Of a stretch of 64,000 bases of DNA, positions 8,924-15,690 are shown one piece after another. The notes beneath the pieces were generated by a model. The model was not told where the DNA came from, made no database searches, and saw nothing but the letters and a program-made list of their open reading frames with translations. The stretch is from Caldilinea sp. CFX5 (GTDB lineage: Bacteria; Chloroflexota; Anaerolineae; Caldilineales; Caldilineaceae). The first letter of the stretch is position 1. Each line of letters begins with the position of its first letter. The position numbers and the translations under genes were made by a program. The DNA lies in the NCBI GenBank assembly GCA_021405325.1, contig QWII01000031.1, positions 124,001-188,000 on the forward strand. The letters run 5' to 3'.

Positions 8924-10066
8924 ATGATCATCGGAATTGACGCCTCACGCGCCCTGCGCGCCCAGCGTACCGGCACCGAGCGCTATGCACTTGAAATCAT
9001 TCGTCACCTGCTGCACCTGCCGGAAGCGACAGCGCATCAGTGGCGGCTCTACCTGGATGCAGCACCGCCCGCCAATTTTTGGGGGGTAACGCCGGGGCAA
9101 CAAGCACCAGCGGCGGTTGAATTTTGCCTGCTCCCCGGCCGCCGTTGGTGGACCCATCGGGCGCTGGCGCGGGCCGTTATGCGTCAACCGCCGGATGTTC
9201 TCTTTATCCCGGCGCATGTGTTGCCCTTTGTCCTACCGCCTCATCGGCTACCGCCCAGCGTTGTGACTGTCCATGATCTCGGCTATCATCGCTTTCCCCA
9301 GGCGCATAGCCGCTTTCAACGCTATTACCTGCCCTGGAGCACGCGTTGGAGCGCACGCGCCGCCAGTCACCTCATCGCCGTGAGCCGGACAACCGCCGCT
9401 GACCTTCAGCACTATTATAACACGCCTGCGGAAAAAATCACAGTTGTCCACGAGGCGATAAACTGGCCGCAGATCACCTGGGCGGAATATCTGGTGCGCA
9501 CCCGCTATGCCTTGCCGGCGAACTATGCGCTCTATGTCGGCACCTTGCAACCGCGTAAAAATCTGGCGCGCCTGATTCAAGCTTATCATCGCTTGCTCCA
9601 ACGCCAACCCCTTGCCTGGGATCTGGTGCTGGCCGGCGCCGACGGTTGGGCGAGTTCAACGCTGCGTCAGTTGGTCACGGAGCTGAAGTTGACCAAGCGT
9701 GTTCATTTCCCCGGCTATGTTGCCGATGAAGCGTTGCCGGCGCTTTACTATGGCGCCCGTCTTTTTTGTTTTCCATCCCTGTTTGAAGGGTTCGGCTTAC
9801 CCGTTCTCGAAGCCCAAGCGCATGGAGTGCCTGTCATGAGTGCCAATAATTCCGCTCTACCCGAAATTGCCGGCGACGCGGCGTTGCTGGTCGATCCGAC
9901 CGATGTCGATGCCATTGCCGAGGCCATGTTACAACTGAGTCAGGATGAAGCGTTGCGCCAGCGCCTAATCGCGGCTGGTTATGAAAATGTCAAACGCTTC
10001 TCCTGGGAGAAGGCAGCACAGGAGACGTTGGCGGTGTTGCTGCAGGTGGCGCGTGGGGGGAAGTAA
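8924..10066 (+). CDS. Glycosyltransferase family 4
   Basis: A 380-residue GT-B glycosyltransferase. The N-terminus IGIDASRAL and the GTERYALEI loop are typical of GT4 mannosyl/glucosyl transferases. LYVGTLQPRKNLARL opens the donor domain, and SLFEGFGLPVLEAQAHGVPV holds the E-x7-E donor-binding pair. It probably adds a sugar to a lipid-linked or surface polysaccharide acceptor. The WecG/TagA-type gene follows after 33 bases, so the two likely serve one glycan pathway. Confidence 0.92.
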   Translation: MIIGIDASRALRAQRTGTERYALEIIRHLLHLPEATAHQWRLYLDAAPPANFWGVTPGQQAPAAVEFCLLPGRRWWTHRALARAVMRQPPDVLFIPAHVLPFVLPPHRLPPSVVTVHDLGYHRFPQAHSRFQRYYLPWSTRWSARAASHLIAVSRTTAADLQHYYNTPAEKITVVHEAINWPQITWAEYLVRTRYALPANYALYVGTLQPRKNLARLIQAYHRLLQRQPLAWDLVLAGADGWASSTLRQLVTELKLTKRVHFPGYVADEALPALYYGARLFCFPSLFEGFGLPVLEAQAHGVPVMSANNSALPEIAGDAALLVDPTDVDAIAEAMLQLSQDEALRQRLIAAGYENVKRFSWEKAAQETLAVLLQVARGGK

Positions 10067-10099
10067 AAGAAGACAAGAAGATGGAAGGTAGAGGGATAA

Positions 10100-10885
10100 G
10101 TGCGTAGGACGATTGAAATTTTGGGTGTGCGGGTGGATTGTGTCGATTTTGCCGAGACACTCGACCAAATCGCCCAATGGATTGAGGAGGGAGATGCTAT
10201 TTTACCCGATCAGCCCACCCACCGATCCAAAATCCAAAATCTACAATCTAAAATCCGTCAAATCTGCACGGTCAACCCCGAATTCATCATGATGGCCCAG
10301 CGGGATGCTCACTTTGCCGCCGTGTTGCGCCAGGCCGATCTCTGTGTGCCGGATGGGGTTGGGGTGCTGTGGGCGGCGCGGCGCCAAGGGGTTGTGCTAC
10401 AGGAGCGGGTGACAGGGTCGGATGGCATCTACCGCATCTGTGAACGGGCGGCGCAGTGTGGGTGGCGCGTCTTTTTGTTGGGCGCCGCCGAGGGGGTGGC
10501 CGCACAGGCTGCGCAGCGCCTGGTTGCCTTGTACCCACAGTTACAGGTGGTGGGCGTCTACAGCGGCAGCCCCGCCCCCGCCGACTGGCCTACGATTGCC
10601 GAACGCTTAACCGCCGCTCACCCGCATATTCTCTTTGTGGCCTTTGGTCATCCCCGCCAGGATTTATGGATTGCGCAACACCGGCATGAGTTGCCGGCCC
10701 TAGTTGCGCTTGGGGTTGGCGGCGCTTTTGACTTTGTGGCCGGCGTCATGTTGCGTGCGCCCCACTGGATGCAACGCTGGGGTGTTGAATGGCTCTACCG
10801 TTTGCTCCAAGAGCCGTGGCGTTGGCGACGCATGGCAGTACTGCCCCTTTTTGCCTTGCGCATCTTATGGAGAGGGAAAAATTGA
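10100..10885 (+). CDS. WecG/TagA/CpsF-family glycosyltransferase (GT26)
   Basis: A 261-residue membrane-associated transferase of the ManNAc/ManNAcA transferase family. Visible landmarks are VNPEFIMMAQ, the catalytic-region LCVPDGVGVLWAAR, FLLGAAEGVA, FVAFGHPRQDLWI and GVGGAFDFVAG. The C-terminal Arg-rich helix (HWMQRWGVEWLYRLLQEPWR) fits membrane association. The start is GTG at 10100. Residues about 34-53 (DQPTHRSKIQNLQSKIR) are an insertion absent from the usual family layout and are encoded by a 7-base tandem repeat (10226-10253). Confidence 0.9.
   Translation: MRRTIEILGVRVDCVDFAETLDQIAQWIEEGDAILPDQPTHRSKIQNLQSKIRQICTVNPEFIMMAQRDAHFAAVLRQADLCVPDGVGVLWAARRQGVVLQERVTGSDGIYRICERAAQCGWRVFLLGAAEGVAAQAAQRLVALYPQLQVVGVYSGSPAPADWPTIAERLTAAHPHILFVAFGHPRQDLWIAQHRHELPALVALGVGGAFDFVAGVMLRAPHWMQRWGVEWLYRLLQEPWRWRRMAVLPLFALRILWRGKN
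10226..10253. repeat. Heptamer tandem repeat inside the WecG-like gene
   Basis: Four 7-base units, TCCAAAA, TCCAAAA, TCTACAA and TCTAAAA, lie in the coding frame. The local composition is A-rich and unlike the surrounding GC-rich codons. Heptamer repeats of this style are better known from intergenic spacers, notably in cyanobacteria. Confidence 0.8.
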
Positions 10886-10939
10886 TTATAAACCCCCAAA
10901 CTTAGACAAATTTCCCGCAAAAATCGGATTTTTGAGGGA

Positions 10940-10968
10940 TTGACAAAATTATCAGTGGCTGTTATGAT
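10940..10968 (+). promoter_or_regulatory. Consensus promoter upstream of the cold-shock gene
   Basis: TTGACA (10940-10945), a 17-base spacer and TATGAT (10963-10968) form a near-perfect sigma-70-like promoter. Transcription would begin near 10975, giving a leader of about 180 bases before the cold-shock ATG, interrupted by a terminator-like hairpin at 11009-11043. Confidence 0.75.
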
Positions 10969-11008
10969 GGTAAGTAACTGTAGAGGAAAGCACACTGTTC
11001 GGTTTTTT

Positions 11009-11043
11009 AAGCGACTGCCCAAAAATCCGGCAGCCGCTTTTTT
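11009..11043 (+). terminator. Intrinsic terminator or attenuator in the csp leader
   Basis: AAGCGACTGCC (11009-11019) pairs with GGCAGCCGCTT (11029-11039) with one mismatch, followed by a run of six T. It lies about 35 bases after the predicted transcription start, so it either ends a roughly 70-base RNA or attenuates the cold-shock transcript. Confidence 0.7.
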
Positions 11044-11155
11044 ATACAGAGCTTTCTATTGTGCTTCCCACAATAGCATTAATCCATTTCAATGTTCGAT
11101 TGTTTCACAAGTTCTACAAGGAAAACTGTATCAAGGAAAGCGCACAAGCAAGACC

Positions 11156-11368
11156 ATGTCAGATCGAGTGCAAGGGACCGTCAAGTGGTTCAACGCAAGC
11201 AAAGGGTTTGGATTCATCACTTACCCGGAAGGAACGGATGTCTTTGTTCACTTCTCGGCGATCCAAGCCAACGGATATCGTTCGTTAGATGAAGGACAGC
11301 GTGTTGAGTTTAGTATCGAGAAGACGGCTAAAGGTTTACAAGCCAGTAATGTTGTGGTCCAACAATAG
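11156..11368 (+). CDS. Cold-shock protein (CspA family)
   Basis: A 70-residue single-domain cold-shock protein, an OB-fold that binds single-stranded RNA/DNA. RNP1 is KGFGFIT at 16-22 and RNP2 is VFVHFSAI at 29-36. [12 protein letters not shown] is the family hallmark. The open frame extends upstream to 10940, but that part covers the promoter and terminator. The ATG at 11156 gives the canonical length. It is preceded by an untranslated leader of about 180 bases, a feature often used for temperature control in this family; control here is inferred. Confidence 0.95.
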   Translation: MSDRVQGTVKWFNASKGFGFITYPEGTDVFVHFSAIQANGYRSLDEGQRVEFSIEKTAKGLQASNVVVQQ

Positions 11369-11418
11369 GTTGTCTATTTGACGGTATTCCCGACAGTTAC
11401 AGTGATTTGTATGCCAAT

Positions 11419-11499
11419 GATTTTGGTGCAACCATTGCACCCAGAGATTTTGGTGCAACCATTGCACCCAGAAATTTTGGTGCATCAGTAATTGCACCT
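11419..11499. promoter_or_regulatory. Three 27-base-period operator-like repeats
   Basis: The unit ATTTTGGTGCAACCATTGCA is present at 11420 and 11447, and a diverged third copy starts at 11474. Each of the first two contains the dyad GGTGCAA-CCA-TTGCACC. The spacing is 27 bases. The array lies between the cold-shock gene and the RRM gene, 30-110 bases before the RRM start. A tandem protein-binding site is a reasonable inference. Confidence 0.6.
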
Positions 11500-11530
11500 A
11501 CACCGCGGACACCGCGATTGAAAGGATTTT

Positions 11531-11962
11531 ATGACTAAGAAATTGTATGTTGGCAATCTGAGCTATAGCACGACTGACGAGGATTTGCGCGCGCTTTTCG
11601 CCCAAGTTGGGCCGGTTGTCTCCGCCAGTGTGATCACCGATCGCGCGACAGGGCGCTCCAAGGGCTTTGGCTTCGTTGAAATGGAAACCACCCAGGCCGC
11701 CCAGGATGCGATCAACCGCTTTAACAACACCGAGTTTCAACAACGCAACATCAGCGTGAATGAAGCCCGCCCCCCGCGCGAACGCGGCTTTGATGGCGGC
11801 AACGGTGGCGGCGGCTTCGGCGGCGGCGGTGGTCGCCGTGGCGGTGACCGCGGCGGCTTCGGCGGCGGTGATCGCGGCGGCTTCGGCGGCGGCGGTCGTG
11901 GCGGCCCTGGCGGCGGACGCGATCGTGATCGCGACCGTGGCGGGGATCGCCGGCGCTTCTAA
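11531..11962 (+). CDS. Glycine-rich RRM RNA-binding protein
   Basis: A 143-residue protein with one RNA recognition motif at 3-78: RNP2 LYVGNLSY at 4-11 and RNP1 SKGFGFVEM at about 43-51. The C-terminus (about 82-143) is an Arg-Gly-Gly tail rich in GGGGFGG, DRGGFGGG and RDRDRDRG. The architecture matches cyanobacterial and Chloroflexota Rbp proteins, which are often cold-induced RNA chaperones. Its position directly after the cold-shock gene supports a shared role in RNA handling, but the two have separate leaders. The gene ends in a strong intrinsic terminator. Confidence 0.93.
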   Translation: MTKKLYVGNLSYSTTDEDLRALFAQVGPVVSASVITDRATGRSKGFGFVEMETTQAAQDAINRFNNTEFQQRNISVNEARPPRERGFDGGNGGGGFGGGGGRRGGDRGGFGGGDRGGFGGGGRGGPGGGRDRDRDRGGDRRRF

Positions 11963-11987
11963 GCAGCGCCTCTGGCATAGCTAACGA

Positions 11988-12020
11988 AACAGCGCAAGCA
12001 AAGTGCTTGCGCTGTTTTTT
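11988..12020 (+). terminator. Intrinsic terminator of the RRM gene
   Basis: AACAGCGCAAGCA (11988-12000) and TGCTTGCGCTGTT (12004-12016) are exact complements with a 3-base loop, followed by T-rich sequence to 12020. Ideal Rho-independent layout for plus-strand transcripts. Confidence 0.9.
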
Positions 12021-12029
12021 ATGTCGTCG

Positions 12030-12061
12030 CTTGCTCATGGCGGGTCACGGACCCGCTACGA
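12030..12061. repeat. Imperfect palindrome (family 2-like)
   Basis: GCTCATGGCGGGTC and GACCCGCTACGAGC form a stem with two mismatches around CACG-type loop bases. It resembles the GTAGCC-GGTCCGTGACC family seen at other gene ends. Confidence 0.55.
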
Positions 12062-12169
12062 GCAACATCACACAATTTGAATCATCCCCAGCGCAGCGCG
12101 CCGATTGCGATTTTAGCCGATCTTCCGTATACTTACCACAGAAAATTGATCGCATCATTATCAAATCAA

Positions 12170-12222
12170 GTTACTGGATAGCTCGCGGCAGGTCATGGAC
12201 CCGCCGCGAGCTATCCAGTAAC
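12170..12222. repeat. 25-bp palindrome upstream of tyrS
   Basis: Arms 12170-12194 and 12198-12222 pair at 24 of 25 positions (A12190/C12202 mismatch) with a 3-base loop. It ends 15 bases before the tyrS ATG, so in the mRNA it would form a strong hairpin just 5' of the ribosome site. No T-box element is recognisable here. Confidence 0.85.
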
Positions 12223-12237
12223 CAACTTGAAAAGCTT

Positions 12238-13518
12238 ATGAATAATATTTTTCATGAATGGCAATGGCGCAATCTGCGCTACGACAGCACTGACGGTTTG
12301 GCAGAACTGCTCGCCAAAGAAAAAATCGCCGTCTATAACGGCTTTGATCCGACGTCCGACAGCTTGCATGTCGGTCATCTGGTGCCGATGGTGGGATTGG
12401 CGCGCCTGCAACGTTGCGGCCACCACCCTATCGCCCTGGCCGGCGGCGGCACCGGCATGATTGGCGACCCCAGCGGCCGCTCGACCGAACGCAACTTGCT
12501 CTCAGCAGAAGTGATCGCCCACAATGTGGAGCAGATCAAAGTGCAGTTGGCCGCAATCTTAGACTTTGCGGTCAAGAGCAACCCGGCGCGCCTTGTCAAC
12601 AACATGGACTGGCTCTCACAAATCTCCATGATTGCCTTCCTGCGCGATGTCGGCAAACATTTTACGGTCAACTATATGACCGCCAAGGATTCGGTACAGT
12701 CGCGGCTGGAACGGGAGGATGGCCTCTCGTATACCGAGTTCAGTTACATGCTCTTACAAGCCTATGACTTTCTGTACTTGCATGACAATTACGGCTGCAA
12801 GTTGCAGGCCGGCGGTAGCGACCAATGGGGCAATATCACCGCCGGGGTGACGTTGATTCGCAAGGTGCGCAGCCAGACCGCACATGGCGTTGTCTACCCG
12901 TTGATCACGCGCGCCGACGGCACCAAATTTGGGAAAACCGCCGATGGCGACTCGGTTTGGCTGGATCCCAAACGCACATCGCCCTATCGCTTCTATCAAT
13001 TCTTTGTCAATATTGAAGATGCCAATGTGGTCGATATGTTGCGCTACTATACCTTCCTCACCCAGGAAGAGGTTGCCGAATGCGCTCAGGCCGTGACCGA
13101 GCGGCCACATCTCCGCGAAGCGCAACGACGGCTGGCGCAGGAAGTGACCCGCATGGTGCATGGCGAAAGCGGGCTGGCCAAGGCGGAACAGGCCACCAAA
13201 GTCTTCTTTGGCGAAGCAATTGCCGGGCTAGGCGCCGCCGAAATTCGCGAAATCTTTGCCGACGCGCCTTCGTCGAATGTCAAACAGGCCGATTTTGCCA
13301 ATGGCGGTATGCCCGTTGTCAACCTATTGGAGAGCGCCGGCGTCGCCAAATCCAAGGGCGAAGCGCGCCGGCTGATCAGCAGCGGCGGCATCTATCTCAA
13401 CAACGTGCGCGTCCAGGAAGCCGATCAGACCATCACGCTCGACACCGCCATCGAAGGGCGCTATCTGGTGCTACGTCGTGGCAAGAAGGATTTTTATCTG
13501 GTACAGGTGGATGGTTAA
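12238..13518 (+). CDS. tyrS: Tyrosyl-tRNA synthetase
   Basis: A 426-residue class I synthetase that charges tRNA-Tyr. The HIGH motif is HVGH at 44-47 (DSLHVGHL), the tyrosine-pocket GGSDQWGN is at 192-199, and the KMSKS-loop variant KFGKT is at 230-234, as in TyrRS of the Bacillus/E. coli type. An S4 RNA-binding domain occupies roughly 355-420 (KSKGEARRLISSGGIYLNN). The frame is open upstream to 12007, but this covers the RRM terminator and a palindrome. The ATG at 12238 gives the family length; its ribosome site is weak. Confidence 0.95.
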   Translation: MNNIFHEWQWRNLRYDSTDGLAELLAKEKIAVYNGFDPTSDSLHVGHLVPMVGLARLQRCGHHPIALAGGGTGMIGDPSGRSTERNLLSAEVIAHNVEQIKVQLAAILDFAVKSNPARLVNNMDWLSQISMIAFLRDVGKHFTVNYMTAKDSVQSRLEREDGLSYTEFSYMLLQAYDFLYLHDNYGCKLQAGGSDQWGNITAGVTLIRKVRSQTAHGVVYPLITRADGTKFGKTADGDSVWLDPKRTSPYRFYQFFVNIEDANVVDMLRYYTFLTQEEVAECAQAVTERPHLREAQRRLAQEVTRMVHGESGLAKAEQATKVFFGEAIAGLGAAEIREIFADAPSSNVKQADFANGGMPVVNLLESAGVAKSKGEARRLISSGGIYLNNVRVQEADQTITLDTAIEGRYLVLRRGKKDFYLVQVDG

Positions 13519-13525
13519 TGGTAGC

Positions 13526-13614
13526 GCTCATCTACAGAAAGTGTGAGGTTTCGACCCGCCACACCTGTCAGGTTTTGGAAACCTGACAGGTGTTCACACT
13601 TTCCGTAGATGAGC
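13526..13614. repeat. Nested palindrome (family 3 host with family 4 core)
   Basis: Outer arms start GCTCATCTACAGAAAGTGTGA at 13526 and end in the complementary TCACACTTTCCGTAGATGAGC. The centre is the palindrome CACCTGTCAGGTT-TTGG-AAACCTGACAGGTG. A 14-base asymmetric insert (GGTTTCGACCCGCC) interrupts the left arm. A near-identical copy without this insert is at 20480-20554. Confidence 0.85.
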
Positions 13615-13656
13615 CACTGGTAGATAGTACAGATCGTTTGCACTATCCACCATCCA

Positions 13657-14328
13657 CTATCTACTCGTAACTTCGCCCGCTCTTTCGAGGACGAAGACCG
13701 CCGTGGTGGCTAAGAGGTTCTTTACTTTGCGCACCTGGATGCGGCGACCGTGGGCCAGGTAGACTTCCTGGCAGATGGTGACATTGATCTGGCGACAGAA
13801 TTGAGCGAAGTCGGTGATGGTAAAGGCTTGCCAGCGCGGCGCCTCATACCAAGGCTGGGGTAAACCGGGCGCCTGCGGCATTCGTCCGGTTGCCAGCAGT
13901 TCCAGACGGCAGCGCCAGTAGCCCCAGTTGGGAAAGCTGACCACCGCCCGTTGCCCCACGCGCAACATCTCCAACAAAATCTTTTTGGCGTCACTGAGAA
14001 AAGGCAAAGTTTGGCTGAGAACGACATAGTCAAAGCTATGTTCGGGGTAATCGGCCAACCCCTCATTGAGATTGCCCTGGCGGACACTCAGGCCGCGGCG
14101 GACGCAGGTCAACACTCCTTGTTCGCTCAATTCAATGCCCCGTCCCTTCACCTGCTTGGCGCGAATCAGGTAGTCAAGGAGTTCGCCATCGCCACAGCCC
14201 AAGTCCAGCACCTTGACGCCGGCCGGGATCAGTTCCACAATGGCGGCCAGGTCAGGCCGCAAAGTCGGTGGCGTGGCGACCGCCGCCGATGACGGCGCCG
14301 CCGGATTATGCACAACCGCTTGGCTCAT
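13657..14328 (-). CDS. metW: Methionine biosynthesis protein MetW
   Basis: A 223-residue class I methyltransferase-fold protein. The SAM-binding motif VLDLGCGDGE is at 40-49. The MetW-specific text includes GRGIELSEQGVLTC, RGLSVRQGNLNEGL, VVLSQTL and SFPNWGYWRCRLELL. MetW works with MetX in methionine synthesis in proteobacteria and others. Its ATG overlaps the metX stop (ATGA, 14325-14328), so the two are translationally coupled. The N-terminal 25 residues are a low-complexity extension (AAPSSAAVATP). Confidence 0.93.
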   Translation of the reverse strand: MSQAVVHNPAAPSSAAVATPPTLRPDLAAIVELIPAGVKVLDLGCGDGELLDYLIRAKQVKGRGIELSEQGVLTCVRRGLSVRQGNLNEGLADYPEHSFDYVVLSQTLPFLSDAKKILLEMLRVGQRAVVSFPNWGYWRCRLELLATGRMPQAPGLPQPWYEAPRWQAFTITDFAQFCRQINVTICQEVYLAHGRRIQVRKVKNLLATTAVFVLERAGEVTSR

Positions 14329-15596
14329 GCCATCACCTCAGCCGCACTGCGTAAGCGTTCTAACAGCGCCGAATCAACCTGCCCGTTGCCATGACACCGC
14401 TTCTTGTCGTCTTGTCTTCCTGTCTCCTGCTCCGGTAGGCCAATCCGCTCTTCCCGCACCAACCGATCGAGAAAACTCCCCAACAGACGCGTCATTGTCT
14501 CCACTTCCAACAAAAAGGCGTCATGACCCCAGGTGCTTTGGATGTCGAGATAGGTCACATCAGCGCCGGCCACGGTGAGTGCAGTGACTAGCTCTTTGCT
14601 GTGGTAACTGGGGTAGAGCCAGTCGCTGGTAAAGCTAACCACCAGGAATTTGACCTGTTCGGCAGCGGCAAAGGCAGCGGCCAGCGAGCCGGTCGGCTGG
14701 GCCAGGTCAAAGTAGTCCATCGCCTTGGTGACATAGAGATAGCTGTTGGCGTCAAAGCGACGGGTAAAGCTGTTACCGTTGTACTTGAGATAACTTTCGA
14801 TCTCAAATTCAGTGTCAAACTCATAGCCATAGCGCTCCAACTGCTGCAAGCGCCGGCCAAACTTCTGGTGCATGGAGGCTTCGCTAAGGTAGGTGATATG
14901 ACCCACCATGCGCGCCACGGCCAGACCGGCATCCGGTTTTTTGCCGGCGGTGTAGTAGTTGCCGTTGTTCCAGTTGGGATCGGCGTAGATCGCCTGCCGT
15001 CCGACTTCGCTAAAGGCGATCAACATCGGGCTGTGGTGGGCCGTGGTCGCCAGCGGCATCACGGCCTTGACCCGGTCAGCATGATGGGCGGCCCATTCCA
15101 ACACCTGCATTCCACCCATTGAACCGCCGGCCACACAGAGCAATTGGTCGATACCCAGGTGGTCGATCAACTTGCGCTGGGCGCGCACCATATCGCCAAT
15201 CGTCACAACCGGGAAGGTGAGGCCATAGGGCGCCCCCGTCGCCGGGTTGATGCTGGCCGGCCCGGTGGAGCCGTAACAACTGCCGACGACATTGCTGCAA
15301 ATCACGAAGAAGCGGTCGGTGTCAAACGCCTTGCCGGGACCGATACATTCGTCCCACCAACCAGGCTTGCGATCATCCGCGCTATGATAGCCGGCCGCGT
15401 GGGCGCTCCCGCTCAGGGCATGACAGATCAAAATGGCATTGGAGCGCTCTGCATTCAACCGGCCATAGGTTTCGTAGGCAATCGTCACCGGGCCGAGCGT
15501 CGCCCCACTCTCTAGACAAAAAGGCTCATCCTCAGCAAAGGTAAAATAATCCGGCTGCACAATGCCAACTGAAGAGTGGGTTTGGGTTGTAGTCAT
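14325..15596 (-). CDS. metX: Homoserine O-acetyltransferase
   Basis: A 423-residue alpha/beta hydrolase that transfers acetyl (or, in some members, succinyl) from the CoA ester to homoserine. The nucleophile elbow is GGSMGG with Ser159. The catalytic acid is Asp at about 324 (SFTSDWLYP) and the base His at about 357 (WGHDAFLLE). ILICHALSGSAHAAG and GPASINPATG are family signatures. The C-terminus extends about 40 residues past the usual end; part of it, EQETGRQDDKKR at about 388-399, is encoded by octamer repeats like those in spacers. It lies between metY and metW in one operon. Confidence 0.94.
   Translation of the reverse strand: MTTTQTHSSVGIVQPDYFTFAEDEPFCLESGATLGPVTIAYETYGRLNAERSNAILICHALSGSAHAAGYHSADDRKPGWWDECIGPGKAFDTDRFFVICSNVVGSCYGSTGPASINPATGAPYGLTFPVVTIGDMVRAQRKLIDHLGIDQLLCVAGGSMGGMQVLEWAAHHADRVKAVMPLATTAHHSPMLIAFSEVGRQAIYADPNWNNGNYYTAGKKPDAGLAVARMVGHITYLSEASMHQKFGRRLQQLERYGYEFDTEFEIESYLKYNGNSFTRRFDANSYLYVTKAMDYFDLAQPTGSLAAAFAAAEQVKFLVVSFTSDWLYPSYHSKELVTALTVAGADVTYLDIQSTWGHDAFLLEVETMTRLLGSFLDRLVREERIGLPEQETGRQDDKKRCHGNGQVDSALLERLRSAAEVMA
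14399..14430. repeat. Octamer tandem repeat within the metX 3' coding region
   Basis: On the minus strand the units GAGACAGG, AAGACAAG, ACGACAAG and AAGCGG follow one another in frame. They match the intergenic octamer family near 49020-49070. Confidence 0.75.
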
Positions 15597-15620
15597 AAGT
15601 CTCCCTGTTGAATGGGGGGA

Positions 15621-15690
15621 TAGGTAGACAGGTAGACAGGTAGACAGGGAAATAGGACGTATCTACCTGTTTACCTGTCTACCTGTCTAC
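15621..15690. repeat. Octamer repeats GGTAGACA as an inverted pair
   Basis: GGTAGACA units run from about 15622 to 15648, and their complement (CTACCTGT, TTACCTGT, CTACCTGT, CTACC) runs from about 15662 to 15690, so the metY-metX spacer can fold into a hairpin. The right arm overlaps the metY 3' end. Confidence 0.8.

Noticed and set aside
11419..11499. Possible mini CRISPR array (regular 27-base period).
   Set aside because: The units are contiguous with no variable spacers, only three in number, and no cas gene is present. A dyad operator array fits better.
12007..12237. N-terminal extension of TyrRS.
   Set aside because: It overlaps the RRM terminator and a 25-bp palindrome. The standard TyrRS start is at 12238.
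12063..12237. T-box riboswitch before tyrS.
   Set aside because: The conserved T-box sequence and an associated terminator are not visible; the strong structure there is a dispersed palindrome.
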